DNA of 64,000 nucleotides from Pedobacter sp. (GTDB taxonomy: Bacteria; Bacteroidota; Bacteroidia; Sphingobacteriales; Sphingobacteriaceae). This document shows positions 1 through 8,501 of this stretch, one piece after another; within the stretch, counting starts at the first letter, position 1, and every line of letters begins with the position of its first letter. The stretch is from positions 1 through 64,000 of the forward strand of contig JANXVH010000130.1 in NCBI GenBank assembly GCA_025351765.1, in the 5' to 3' direction. A model generated the notes under the pieces. It was not told the origin of the DNA, searched no databases, and saw nothing but the letters and a program-made list of their open reading frames with translations. The translations under genes were made by a program, and so were the position numbers.

Positions 1-72
1 AGAAAGAAATAAAGCAGTACAATTTAATATAAATGTAATCTTTCCCCCTTCAGCAGCTATCTTGGGAACTTT

Positions 73-104
73 ATTGCCTAATCCTGAAAAGAATCGTATC
101 TTTG
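73..104 (+). promoter_or_regulatory. Predicted guaB promoter
   Basis: A TATTG element (72-76) lies 20 bases before TATCTTTG (97-104), an exact match to the Bacteroidota -7 consensus TAnnTTTG. Transcription would begin near 111, so it excludes the upstream in-frame TTG at 62 as the guaB start and leaves the ATG at 137 with a leader of about 25 bases. This is a pattern match only. Confidence 0.55.
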
Positions 105-136
105 CCTGGCAAATAGTAACTCCTAAATTATTTGCG

Positions 137-1606
137 ATGCAACTTGATCCCAACAAATTTATTGCCGAAGGTCTCACTTACGATGACGTATTACTGGTAC
201 CAGCCTACTCTGAAGTTCTTCCACGCGACGTAGATACCGGAACTTACCTTACCAGAACCATAAAACTTAATGTTCCTATAGTTTCCGCTGCTATGGATAC
301 TGTTACAGAAGCCGGTTTAGCCATTGCTATTGCCCAGGCAGGTGGAATTGGTATGCTGCACAAGAACATGAGTATTGAGCGCCAGGCTGATGAGGTGCGT
401 AAAGTAAAGCGATCTGAAAGTGGTATGATTCAAGATCCGGTAACACTAAGCGCAACTGCAAAAGTTGCTGATGCATTCCAGATCATGAAAGAGTTTAAAA
501 TTGGAGGAATACCTGTTATCGATGCAGATCGTAAATTAGTAGGGATTATAACCAATCGAGATCTTCGTTTTCAAAAAGATATGCAGCGCCCGGTTTCTGA
601 GGTGATGACTAAAGAAAACCTGATCACTGCAGCAGAAGGAACGACTTTATTGCAGGCCGAAGAAATTTTACAGGATTATAAAATTGAAAAACTTCCAGTA
701 GTGGATAAAGATGGCAGATTGGCCGGATTGATCACTTTTAAGGATATCCAGAAATATAAAAATTACCCCAAGGCTTGTAAAGACGATAAAGGTCGATTAA
801 GAGTTGGTGCTGCGGTTGGTGTGGCTGCTGATAATATAGAACGCGTAGCCGCTTTGGTACAGGCAGGAGTGGATGTGGTAACTGTTGATACTGCCCATGG
901 CCATTCTAAAGGGGTTATTGATATGGTTAAGGCCATAAAAGAAAGATTTCCTGATCTTCAGGTTATTGCAGGAAATATCGCCACAGCAGACGCTGCAAGA
1001 GCTTTAGCTGCTGCGGGTGCTGATGCTGTTAAAGTAGGTATTGGTCCGGGTTCTATCTGCACCACCAGAATTATTGCAGGTGTTGGCGTTCCGCAACTGT
1101 ATGCTGTTTTCGAGTGTGCGCAGGCGCTAATAGGTACAGGCATCCCTGTTATTGCCGATGGTGGTATCAAACAAACCGGCGATATTGTAAAGGCTATTGC
1201 GGCCGGCGCCAGTTGTATCATGGCCGGCTCACTGTTTGCCGGTGTTGAAGAATCTCCTGGAGAAACCATCATTTATGAAGGTCGTAAATTCAAGTCGTAC
1301 CGGGGCATGGGTTCGGTAGAAGCCATGCAACTGGGTTCAAAAGATCGTTATTTTCAGGATGAAGAAGATGTGGTAACCAAGTTGGTTCCAGAAGGAATTG
1401 TTGGTCGCGTTCCATACAAAGGCACACTGGCCGAAGTCATCTACCAATATGTAGGTGGTTTACGGGCAGGGATGCACTACTGTGGTGCGGCTAGTATTGC
1501 TGATCTTCAAAAGGCGAAGTTTGTGCGCATTACTGCGGCAGGAATGAGGGAGAGTCACCCGCATGATATTTCCATCACTAAAGAAGCACCAAATTATTCA
1601 AGATAA
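137..1606 (+). CDS. guaB: IMP dehydrogenase
   Basis: Inosine-5'-monophosphate dehydrogenase oxidises IMP to XMP with NAD+, the committed step of guanine nucleotide synthesis in the cytosol. The 489-residue protein has the full family layout: a TIM barrel interrupted by two CBS domains (about residues 97-205), the catalytic loop GSICTT with Cys308, the phosphate-binding DGGI and AGSLFAG segments, and the flap region RYFQDEE. The start is set at the ATG at 137, because the preceding in-frame TTG at 62 lies upstream of the predicted promoter and adds residues unlike the family. Only 3 bases separate its stop from the next gene, so the two are very likely co-transcribed. The identification is secure. 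Confidence 0.97.
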   Translation: MQLDPNKFIAEGLTYDDVLLVPAYSEVLPRDVDTGTYLTRTIKLNVPIVSAAMDTVTEAGLAIAIAQAGGIGMLHKNMSIERQADEVRKVKRSESGMIQDPVTLSATAKVADAFQIMKEFKIGGIPVIDADRKLVGIITNRDLRFQKDMQRPVSEVMTKENLITAAEGTTLLQAEEILQDYKIEKLPVVDKDGRLAGLITFKDIQKYKNYPKACKDDKGRLRVGAAVGVAADNIERVAALVQAGVDVVTVDTAHGHSKGVIDMVKAIKERFPDLQVIAGNIATADAARALAAAGADAVKVGIGPGSICTTRIIAGVGVPQLYAVFECAQALIGTGIPVIADGGIKQTGDIVKAIAAGASCIMAGSLFAGVEESPGETIIYEGRKFKSYRGMGSVEAMQLGSKDRYFQDEEDVVTKLVPEGIVGRVPYKGTLAEVIYQYVGGLRAGMHYCGAASIADLQKAKFVRITAAGMRESHPHDISITKEAPNYSR

Positions 1607-1609
1607 GAT

Positions 1610-2194
1610 ATGAAAGCAATATGTGTTTATTGCGGCTCTAATTTCAATGGCGATCCCCAAATGCGGACTGCCATTGAAAACCTGGCTCAGCTATTTATTG
1701 ATCAGGATATTACCCTAGTTTACGGAGGTGGGAGTGTAGGTATAATGGGTGTAATAGCAGATGAAATACTTTTAAAAGCCGGTTCTGTTACGGGTGTAAT
1801 TCCTCAGTTTTTGATGGACAAAGAGGTTGGTCACAAATCTCTAACCAAAATGATCATAACCGAGAACATGCATGAGCGGAAAAAACAAATGGCCAACCTT
1901 AGTGATGGGTTCATAGTGCTTCCGGGTGGATTTGGTACACTTGAAGAGTTTTTTGAAGTGCTTACTTGGCTGCAATTGGGTTTACACAATAAGCCAATTG
2001 GCGTATTAAACATTGGCGGTTTCTATGATCCGCTATTTGCGCAGATGGAAGTAATGGTAGCGCATCGTTTTCTAAAGCCTGCCAACAGGGATCTCGTATT
2101 TAATGAATCAGACCCGGCTGTGTTGATGGAGAAAATGAAAAACTTTAATGCATTACCTGACGAGGTTTGGTTTAAAGATAGAAATTTAAGCTAG
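1610..2194 (+). CDS. LOG family nucleotide 5'-monophosphate phosphoribohydrolase
   Basis: This is a member of the LOG (lonely guy / TIGR00730 Rossman) family, whose characterised members release the base from cytokinin riboside or purine nucleoside 5'-monophosphates. At 194 residues it is the usual size. The family signature PGGFGTLEEFFE is present near residues 103-114, preceded by the ERK dinucleotide-site residues (MHERKKQM), and the N-terminal VYCGS loop fits the Rossmann-like fold. It follows guaB by 3 bases, which suggests a role in purine nucleotide turnover, but the true substrate cannot be read from sequence. In many bacteria homologues are labelled lysine decarboxylase, a historical misannotation. 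Confidence 0.85.
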   Translation: MKAICVYCGSNFNGDPQMRTAIENLAQLFIDQDITLVYGGGSVGIMGVIADEILLKAGSVTGVIPQFLMDKEVGHKSLTKMIITENMHERKKQMANLSDGFIVLPGGFGTLEEFFEVLTWLQLGLHNKPIGVLNIGGFYDPLFAQMEVMVAHRFLKPANRDLVFNESDPAVLMEKMKNFNALPDEVWFKDRNLS

Positions 2195-2195
2195 T

Positions 2196-2903
2196 CTACA
2201 GGAACTCACCCGGCTTTATCTCCCAGGTCCATGGTTTTTTAAAACTTGCAAACGTTTTAAGTTTGTTAAGTTTAATAGGCTGATTTAAGGTGATGTTTGC
2301 ATGTTTTCGATTGCTAACTGTTCCTGAAACCGCCGTGCTGGTTTTATTAATAAAATCGTATTCCTTATCATTAATTTCGCCGGTAACATCATGGAAAGAA
2401 TAGTTACGGGCAGTAGTGAGTTGCCATTCCTGGTTATTAAATTTAAAACTGTAACTCAGCTTCCATTTCCAGTTGCTACCACCTTCAAAACTTAGATTTA
2501 GTTTATTATCCTTTATTGCCATTGGCCTTAAAGGATCTCCCATTCCTCCTCCTTCTTCAGAGCGAAGTATAAAATTGTTATTTTGTGAAGCAAGTTTAAA
2601 GCTTTTTCCAGAGGTAAAATAGATCGCAAGTATCCTTGGCCGTTGTACCTCAGTAATTAGGTCGGTTTCATTATCTCCATAAGCCCTTGGTTCTTTAACA
2701 GCCGCATAAAATTCCAGTACCATGGCCAGATCTTCTATATTATCGCCATTTAAATCACCACTAACTGAATCTATTATTTTCCATTGTGGCGGAATTAGTT
2801 TTTTAATTGCCTTACTTTTCGGGAGCATATCGGGATATATAAAATCTTGTGAAAAGCCCGTTTGACAGCAAAACGTAAATAATAACAGGAAGATTATTCT
2901 CAT
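2196..2903 (-). CDS. Secreted protein with an FG-GAP-like segment, function unknown
   Basis: This is a 235-residue protein with a clear signal peptide ending near GFSQ (residues 16-19), so it is probably periplasmic or surface exposed. A short segment SGDLNGDNIEDLAM (about residues 48-61) resembles a single calcium-binding FG-GAP/VCBS loop (DxNxDxxxD). The rest is rich in aromatic and polar residues without a family I recognise. It converges on the LOG gene with a single base between the two stop codons. It has no obvious operon partner, and a long intergenic space lies upstream. Confidence 0.6.
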   Translation of the reverse strand: MRIIFLLLFTFCCQTGFSQDFIYPDMLPKSKAIKKLIPPQWKIIDSVSGDLNGDNIEDLAMVLEFYAAVKEPRAYGDNETDLITEVQRPRILAIYFTSGKSFKLASQNNNFILRSEEGGGMGDPLRPMAIKDNKLNLSFEGGSNWKWKLSYSFKFNNQEWQLTTARNYSFHDVTGEINDKEYDFINKTSTAVSGTVSNRKHANITLNQPIKLNKLKTFASFKKPWTWEIKPGEFL

Positions 2904-3073
2904 AGTTCATTTAAGAACGCAAAAATTAAGCTAAAAGTTTATCAGTAATTTTTAATTGTTAAGGCCAGCAACGATTAAGGACAAATTCGGGATGCCTTAG
3001 GGATTTGTTTTTTCCTAATAGATAGCTGATAAATAATTAACCCGAAGGTAATAGGAATTTAAAAAGGACATTG

Positions 3074-3128
3074 TCCCTGCTATCTCCCTGTTACGTCCCT
3101 GTTACCTCCCTATTAGGTCCCTATTATT
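3074..3128. repeat. Five tandem 11-bp units (TCCCTgTTAcg-like)
   Basis: Five contiguous 11-base units can be laid out as TCCCTGCTATC, TCCCTGTTACG, TCCCTGTTACC, TCCCTATTAGG and TCCCTATTATT. TCCCT is invariant and the other six positions drift. The array is non-coding and has the same period as a second array near 36.05 kb. The period is close to one helical turn. Its role is unknown. Confidence 0.85.
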
Positions 3129-3246
3129 TATAACCAAAATAAGAGCTTAAACCAAATCATTACCCTAGTTGCTTAATCAATAGTTAAGAAAAGAAACCAT
3201 TGATAAATGTACATTATTTTCGAATAGGAGCAAAATTATAACAAGA

Positions 3247-3272
3247 AAAAGGCCGGATCGCTCCGGCCTTTT
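3247..3272 (-). terminator. Rho-independent terminator of the 3297-3611 gene
   Basis: A perfect 11-bp stem (AAAAGGCCGGA, 3247-3257, pairing with 3262-3272) closes a 4-base loop. On the minus strand it is followed by a run of T, 25 bases after the stop codon of the small secreted protein. The stem's own T run also lets it work from the other strand. Confidence 0.85.
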
Positions 3273-3296
3273 GGGCATTATATATTTCAATTGGGA

Positions 3297-3611
3297 TTAT
3301 TGAATAATTTTACCGTCTTTATTAATTTTTAAAGAACCGGTTTCTTCTTCTTTTTTAACATTGATCAGGTAATACGATGTATTATCCGGGTTAGTGATCA
3401 GGAAGGCCGCTGTAGGTGTCCATACTTTAACTTTCTTAGTAGCGAGGGTAGCTTTAACTGAATCAGGTAAATCCTTCAACTCAACCACAGTTTTTTTAGT
3501 ACTATCTTGTTTTACAGTATCGATATGATATGATGATTTGATTTCGGTTGCCTTTACTGTAGTTAATCCTGCTAATGCTAAAAATGCTGCTGATAAAATG
3601 ATCTTTTTCAT
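3297..3611 (-). CDS. Small secreted protein, PepSY-like fold suspected
   Basis: The product is about 104 residues from the ATG at 3611, which is preferred over the in-frame ATG at 3632 because MKKIILSA begins a standard signal peptide cut near VKATE. The mature part has the pattern DLPDSVKATL followed by TPTAAFLI, a tyrosine-rich strand (SYYLINV) and a closing LKINKDGKII strand. This DLPxxVK...DGKxI layout is that of PepSY-like periplasmic domains in Bacteroidota. It is probably periplasmic. The substrate or partner is unknown, and the family assignment rests on pattern resemblance only. Confidence 0.6.
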   Translation of the reverse strand: MKKIILSAAFLALAGLTTVKATEIKSSYHIDTVKQDSTKKTVVELKDLPDSVKATLATKKVKVWTPTAAFLITNPDNTSYYLINVKKEEETGSLKINKDGKIIQ

Positions 3612-3918
3612 AATTTTTATTTTAGTGTTCATTAATTAAATAATTGTTATCAATTACGATTAGCATATCTATCATAATGATGCCATTGGAGACTGTTTCT
3701 AGCACCCCGCTGATTTTCAGATATTTGAGCTTTTAGTCCTTAAAAAATGTTGTAGAATATCTCCACACTATGTTGCCTAATGAAGCATTTTTTATAGTGG
3801 GATACTGAAAACATATGCTTGTGTATGGCCTACCAGGCCTGCCTTATTTAATATGAGCGCTTTCTTTTTTTATATCGGTATATTTACAATCTTTAGATTC
3901 GAACTATTAACCGAGATA

Positions 3919-5178
3919 ATGAAAATTGGAATGATTGGGCTGGGAGATATGGGCTGTTTATATGCCATATCGTTTGCAAAGGCTGGCTACCAGGTATTTG
4001 GTTGTGATTTGCCTCAGCAGCTGGATGCTTTGAGAGAGAAACTTGCGCCTTATGATATTGAATTAATGGCTGATGGGAAAGAGGTTTCCCGCCAATGTGA
4101 TGTGATTTTTTATTCAGTTGAGGCAGAAAAAATAGCTGATGTAGTAAGGCAATACGGGTCGTCTACCAAGTACGGGGCCATTGTTGTGGGGCAAACTTCT
4201 GTAAAGCACCCTGAAATAGAAGCCATGGAAAAATACCTTCCTAAGGATGTTCATATTATTCCCTGCCATTCTCTTCATGGACCGGTTATCGATACTAAAG
4301 GACAAAAGTTAATTGTAATTCCTCACCGTACTACGGATGAGGCTTACCAACGTTTGATTAACGTGCTTTCTGCGCTTCATTCTGAACTGGTGGAGATTAC
4401 AGATTATCATTATCATGATAAGATTGTTGCTGATACACAGGCCGTAACTCATTTCGGTTTTGAAAGCATGGGCACGGCGTGGAAAGAGGCCGGCTTTTTT
4501 CCATGGGAAAACGATTCTTACAGCGGTGGTATAGATAACATTAAAATACTAACTACACTTAGGATATTTAGCAGTAAGGCGCATATTTATGGCGGACTGG
4601 CTATTTTAAACCCTTATGCTTCTGCGCAGGTAAAGCAATATGCACAGTCTGAATCTGAGTTGTTTAAATTGATGATTAAGGAGGAGGCTGATGAGTTTCG
4701 AACCCGACTATTTAAGGCGAGGGATTTTGTTTTTGATAAGCAGAATAAGCAAATCATGCTGAGTAATGATATTATACAGGAATTTTCTTTAGCGGCTGAT
4801 AGCGGAATAAGAAAGCCAAACTCGCACTTAAGTTTATTGAGTATGGTTGATGCCTGGTGTAAGCTTGGTATTAATCCTTATCATAACCTGATTTGCGAAA
4901 CACCTCCTTTTAAATTGAGGCTGGGCATTGCAGAGTTATTGTTCCAAAATGAGGAGCTCCTAGAAGAATCTATAGAAACTGCATTGTTTGATAAAAGCAT
5001 CCGTGCTGATGATTTGGAATTTCACTCCGCAGTGCGGGAATGGTCGTCTTTAATCGGCTATGGTGATATGAATGGTTACAAGCAACATTTTGATGCCACT
5101 AAAGAGTTCTTTAAAGACAAGCTAAGCCATGGCAAGCTGCAGAGCACTGAGCTCATTAGAAGGCTTGATTTGGCTTAA
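3919..5178 (+). CDS. Prephenate dehydrogenase, fungal Tyr1 type
   Basis: The enzyme is predicted to decarboxylate and oxidise prephenate to 4-hydroxyphenylpyruvate for tyrosine synthesis. At 419 residues it is much longer than ordinary bacterial TyrA. It reads along its whole length like yeast Tyr1 (NADP+-dependent): GLGDMG at the N-terminal Rossmann fold, YSVEA, GQTSVKHPEIEA, EKYLPKD, HSLHGP, KIVADTQAVTH, GLAILNP, PNSHLSLL, DDLEF and REWSS all correspond to segments I recall in that protein. The start is the ATG at 3919; upstream in-frame codons encode a hydrophobic stretch foreign to the family. It is alone, with no other aromatic amino acid gene near it. It converges on the GH43 gene 12 bases away. 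Confidence 0.85.
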   Translation: MKIGMIGLGDMGCLYAISFAKAGYQVFGCDLPQQLDALREKLAPYDIELMADGKEVSRQCDVIFYSVEAEKIADVVRQYGSSTKYGAIVVGQTSVKHPEIEAMEKYLPKDVHIIPCHSLHGPVIDTKGQKLIVIPHRTTDEAYQRLINVLSALHSELVEITDYHYHDKIVADTQAVTHFGFESMGTAWKEAGFFPWENDSYSGGIDNIKILTTLRIFSSKAHIYGGLAILNPYASAQVKQYAQSESELFKLMIKEEADEFRTRLFKARDFVFDKQNKQIMLSNDIIQEFSLAADSGIRKPNSHLSLLSMVDAWCKLGINPYHNLICETPPFKLRLGIAELLFQNEELLEESIETALFDKSIRADDLEFHSAVREWSSLIGYGDMNGYKQHFDATKEFFKDKLSHGKLQSTELIRRLDLA

Positions 5179-5190
5179 ATAGTCTGCCTA

Positions 5191-6174
5191 TTATTTAATA
5201 CGACTTGGTGTTACGCCTTCAAAGGTGATCTTTACTGGTTTGATTAAACCGTTTTCATCAAACTCCATTTTATCTATGCAGGTTACCCTGTGGTTGCCGT
5301 TGGTTTCGCTCAATGGCCTGCGGTGATAAATGATGAAATATTCTTTGGTTTTTGGATTTTGAATAACGGAATGGTGACCAGCTCCTGTGGCAACACTTGG
5401 ATCTTGTTTTAAGATTTTATCGATCCTGGTAAATGGGCCCATTGGTGAATCTGCTATTGCATAAGCTACCGAATAATCGGGACCTGTCCAACCACCCTCA
5501 GACCACATGAAATAATATTTGCCATTTCTAATAAACATAAAAGGACCTTCTACATAACCTTTAGGAGTAACTTCTTTATAAGTGGTGCCGTCAGGAAAGG
5601 GAACAACGCTTTTAAAGTCGCCGCTTAGTTTTACCACATTACAATGTCCCCAACCACCATAGAACAAATAGTATTGTCCGTCTTTATCTTTAAAGACATA
5701 TTGATCTATGGGTTGCGCCTTATTGTGAAATTTATCAATTAATGGCTTGCCGATATGGTCTTTAAATGGGCCACTGGGTTTATCTGAAACTGCTACACCA
5801 ATACCTCCCAATTCATTATCACTCTGGATGTCATTTGCACCAAAGAAAAGGTAATACTTATTGTCTTTTTTTGTAATAGAGGGCGCCCATATGGCTTTAT
5901 TTGCCCATTTGATGTTGTCTTTTACTAGTATGTTAGGGTGTTTCGTCCAGGTTACTAAATCTTTAGAACTGAATGCATCCATAAAAGTCTGCTCTTCATA
6001 TTTGGCAGAATAAGTAGGATAGATCCAGTATTCTTTGCCAAAAATTGCAGCTTCAGGATCTGCGTACCAGCCTGGAAACAATGGGTTTCCTGAGGTTTTT
6101 TTCTGTGCCGGTTTTTGGGCAAAAAGTGAAATGGCTAGAAAAGGAAGCGCAAATATTAAGGTAAGTTTCTTCAT
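5191..6174 (-). CDS. Secreted glycoside hydrolase family 43 enzyme
   Basis: This is a five-bladed propeller glycosidase of the arabinan/xylan-acting GH43 family, 327 residues with a signal peptide ending near SLFAQ. The three carboxylates expected in the family are visible: a base aspartate in ADPEA close to the mature N-terminus, an aspartate in IDQYVF in the middle, and the acid glutamate in VEGPF. The segment AIWAPS is also typical. The longer frame begins with TTG at 6186, so the ATG at 6174 is preferred. It is divergent from a second GH43-containing gene, so the two may be controlled together. Specificity (arabinofuranosidase, xylosidase or galactosidase) cannot be read. Confidence 0.88.
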   Translation of the reverse strand: MKKLTLIFALPFLAISLFAQKPAQKKTSGNPLFPGWYADPEAAIFGKEYWIYPTYSAKYEEQTFMDAFSSKDLVTWTKHPNILVKDNIKWANKAIWAPSITKKDNKYYLFFGANDIQSDNELGGIGVAVSDKPSGPFKDHIGKPLIDKFHNKAQPIDQYVFKDKDGQYYLFYGGWGHCNVVKLSGDFKSVVPFPDGTTYKEVTPKGYVEGPFMFIRNGKYYFMWSEGGWTGPDYSVAYAIADSPMGPFTRIDKILKQDPSVATGAGHHSVIQNPKTKEYFIIYHRRPLSETNGNHRVTCIDKMEFDENGLIKPVKITFEGVTPSRIK

Positions 6175-6280
6175 TAGGTACTTCAACTATGTTTTAAATG
6201 CAGTATTGTCAGTCTCGAAGGTATCATTTTATTTATGTAATTCTGTTAACTTGCATCCAAAATTTAAAGATATCTTATTC

Positions 6281-8386
6281 GTGTTTGACAAAAAAATTAT
6301 AAGCATAGCTTTCTTTCTAGCAACCTGCTGTTTGGTTTCTTTTACCAATATACCTGTTATCATTGCCCCTGCAGTTATTGGTAATGGACTTAATAAAAGC
6401 TCGCCTGTTAAAAAAGGCAAGCGCATTGTTTGGGATCAACGTACGTTAACCAAAATCTCCTCTACCAAGAATGAAGCATCTTATTGCAGCTATCCCCGAA
6501 TGATTCAGCTGCAAGACAAATCCCTTTTTTGTGTATATGAAGCTACAGGTGAAATTGTAGCTGTAAGAAGTAAAGACCTTGGGAAAACCTGGTCTGAACC
6601 CGAACTGCTCGCCGCAAAACAGCCTCATGTAAAAATGTCTGTTCCTGATGTGTTGCAGTTAAAAGACAATACACTTTTGGTTTTTTACAACCCAAGGCCA
6701 GGCCGGAATAATAGCGGGTCTGAAAAGGATAAGTATGCCATCAATTGTCTTAGAAGTGCAGATGGCGGCAAAAGCTGGTTGCCCAGTATGACGCTTTACG
6801 AAGCCGACAGTAAGTTTGAAAACGGTTGTTGGGAGCCATCGGCTGTGCAATTGCCAAGTGGCGAATTGCAGGTCTTTTTTGCCAATGAATCTCATTACAG
6901 GAATTCTCAAGAGCAGAACATCTCTATGCTTCGATCTAAGGATGGGGGAAAAAGCTGGACAACCGAGCCTGAAATAGTGAGCTTTAGAAAAGGGTTCCGA
7001 GATGGGATGCCTGTTCCGTTGTTGTTAAAAAATAAAAAGGATGTAGTTATTGCTATTGAAGATAACGGCTTTAAGAATTTTAAACCATATATCATCAGGA
7101 ATACCATTAGGGAAAATTGGAAAATAACTATTGATCTGAATAGCAACAACAGAAGTTATGCGCTTGCAGAAAAAATTGGAGACGATATTTATGCCGGAGC
7201 GCCTTATTTGCGACAATTAAGCACAGGAGAAACATTACTCTCGTATCAGGGTACAGAAGGCCGGGTAAACCAAATGAAATATGCAGAGATGAAAGTGGTG
7301 GTGGGTGATAGTGAGGCGAGGAATTTTGGAAGCAAGTCTACTCCGTTTATTATGCCGCCCGGGACGTCCTGTTTATGGAACAGTTTAGCCGTTTTGGATG
7401 ATGATACCATTGTAGCTTTAACAAGTACATCTGCTTATGGCGGTAGCTCGGGGATATGGATGATTAAGGGACATTTGATAGAAGATCAGCAAGTTGTTGG
7501 TTCTCCGATTGCTCTGGCAGACCCCACCATCTTTGCCGATAAAGGGAAATTTTACCTGTATGGAACCAGCAGCGATAAAGGTTTTGAGGTTTATCAATCT
7601 GCAGACCTTAAAAATTGGACAGGACCTGCGGGTAAAAATAGTGGTTTTGTGCTGAGCAAAGGCCAATCGTTTGGTACACAAGGATTCTGGGCACCACAGG
7701 TTTTTAAGCGGGGCGGTAAATATTACATGTCCTACACCGCAGATGAGCATATTGCCATAGCCAGCAGCGATAGTCCACTAGGGCCTTTTAGGCAAAAAGA
7801 ATTAAAGGCATTATCTGGCACAGGAAAACAGATAGATCCATTTCTGTTTTTTGACGATACCGGGAAGGTGTATTTGTACCATGTAAAACTCCAGAACGGT
7901 AATCGGATTTTTGTTGTAGAGATGAAACCTGATCTTTCTGATGTAATAATGGGGACAGAAAAAGAGTGCATAACAGGTACACAGCTATGGGAAAATACAC
8001 AAAAGACGGAATGGCCAGTAACAGAAGGGCCTACTGTTATAAAGCATAAATCTTTATATTACTTGATCTACTCCGCTAATGATTTTAGAAATATAGATTA
8101 TGCGGTGGGCTATGCAACCTCGGAGTCGCCCCTTGGCCCCTGGAAGAAATATTCAGGTAACCCGATAATTAGTCGGCAAAAGATTGGCTTTAACGGAACA
8201 GGCCACGGAGATTTGTACACTGATCTTAGCGGGAACATGCAGTATGTGATGCACATACATCAATCTGACGTAAAAGTATCTCCGCGGCTGACTGGAAATA
8301 TTGGGTTAAAGTTTGTAAAAGACGAAGCGGGTACAGATGTTTTAAAGGCCGATACAGCAGGTTTTAAATTGCTGATTTTGAAGTAA
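6281..8386 (+). CDS. Secreted BNR-propeller / GH43 fusion glycosidase
   Basis: A two-domain protein of about 701 residues. The first 400 residues form a sialidase-like BNR propeller with Asp boxes SKDLGKTW (about residue 97), SADGGKSW (159) and SKDGGKSW (219). From about residue 405 a complete GH43 domain follows with ADPTIF, IDPFLFF and TEGPT providing the three expected carboxylates. The N-terminus from the GTG at 6281 gives a signal peptide (hydrophobic run near residues 6-18). The open frame extends back to 6035, but that part overlaps the oppositely oriented GH43 gene and is not credible. An in-frame TTG at 6251 is the alternative start. It probably acts on arabinose-containing glycan in the periplasm or at the surface. 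Confidence 0.75.
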   Translation: MFDKKIISIAFFLATCCLVSFTNIPVIIAPAVIGNGLNKSSPVKKGKRIVWDQRTLTKISSTKNEASYCSYPRMIQLQDKSLFCVYEATGEIVAVRSKDLGKTWSEPELLAAKQPHVKMSVPDVLQLKDNTLLVFYNPRPGRNNSGSEKDKYAINCLRSADGGKSWLPSMTLYEADSKFENGCWEPSAVQLPSGELQVFFANESHYRNSQEQNISMLRSKDGGKSWTTEPEIVSFRKGFRDGMPVPLLLKNKKDVVIAIEDNGFKNFKPYIIRNTIRENWKITIDLNSNNRSYALAEKIGDDIYAGAPYLRQLSTGETLLSYQGTEGRVNQMKYAEMKVVVGDSEARNFGSKSTPFIMPPGTSCLWNSLAVLDDDTIVALTSTSAYGGSSGIWMIKGHLIEDQQVVGSPIALADPTIFADKGKFYLYGTSSDKGFEVYQSADLKNWTGPAGKNSGFVLSKGQSFGTQGFWAPQVFKRGGKYYMSYTADEHIAIASSDSPLGPFRQKELKALSGTGKQIDPFLFFDDTGKVYLYHVKLQNGNRIFVVEMKPDLSDVIMGTEKECITGTQLWENTQKTEWPVTEGPTVIKHKSLYYLIYSANDFRNIDYAVGYATSESPLGPWKKYSGNPIISRQKIGFNGTGHGDLYTDLSGNMQYVMHIHQSDVKVSPRLTGNIGLKFVKDEAGTDVLKADTAGFKLLILK

Positions 8387-8501
8387 TCAGCTTGGAAGAC
8401 AACGCTCAAATCAATTGTTAATTGTATGTTATGATTAAAAAGACTTAATTTTATAAAATATTTAGAAACCTGGTAGCAGGATTAATCAATAAATAGTAAA
8501 T

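Larger units (their letters stand above)
2904..3296. other. Intergenic space with an 11-bp tandem array and a terminator
   Basis: These 393 bases lie between two minus-strand genes. I see no open frame with coding character. The space contains the 11-bp tandem array at 3074-3128 and the hairpin terminator at 3247-3272, each listed separately. The remainder is AT-rich sequence. Confidence 0.6.

Noticed and set aside
62..136. Longer guaB reading frame from a TTG
   Set aside because: It lies over the predicted promoter and encodes residues unlike the family; the ATG at 137 fits.
958..1272. Minus-strand frame inside guaB
   Set aside because: It is a shadow of the guaB coding frame with no start context or recognisable domain; the other antisense frames were rejected for the same reason.
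3074..3128. CRISPR array
   Set aside because: Units are 11 bases and contiguous with no spacers, and no cas genes occur in the window.
6035..6280. N-terminal extension of the BNR-GH43 gene
   Set aside because: It overlaps the opposite-strand GH43 gene's signal-peptide region and shows no domain; the signal peptide begins near 6281.
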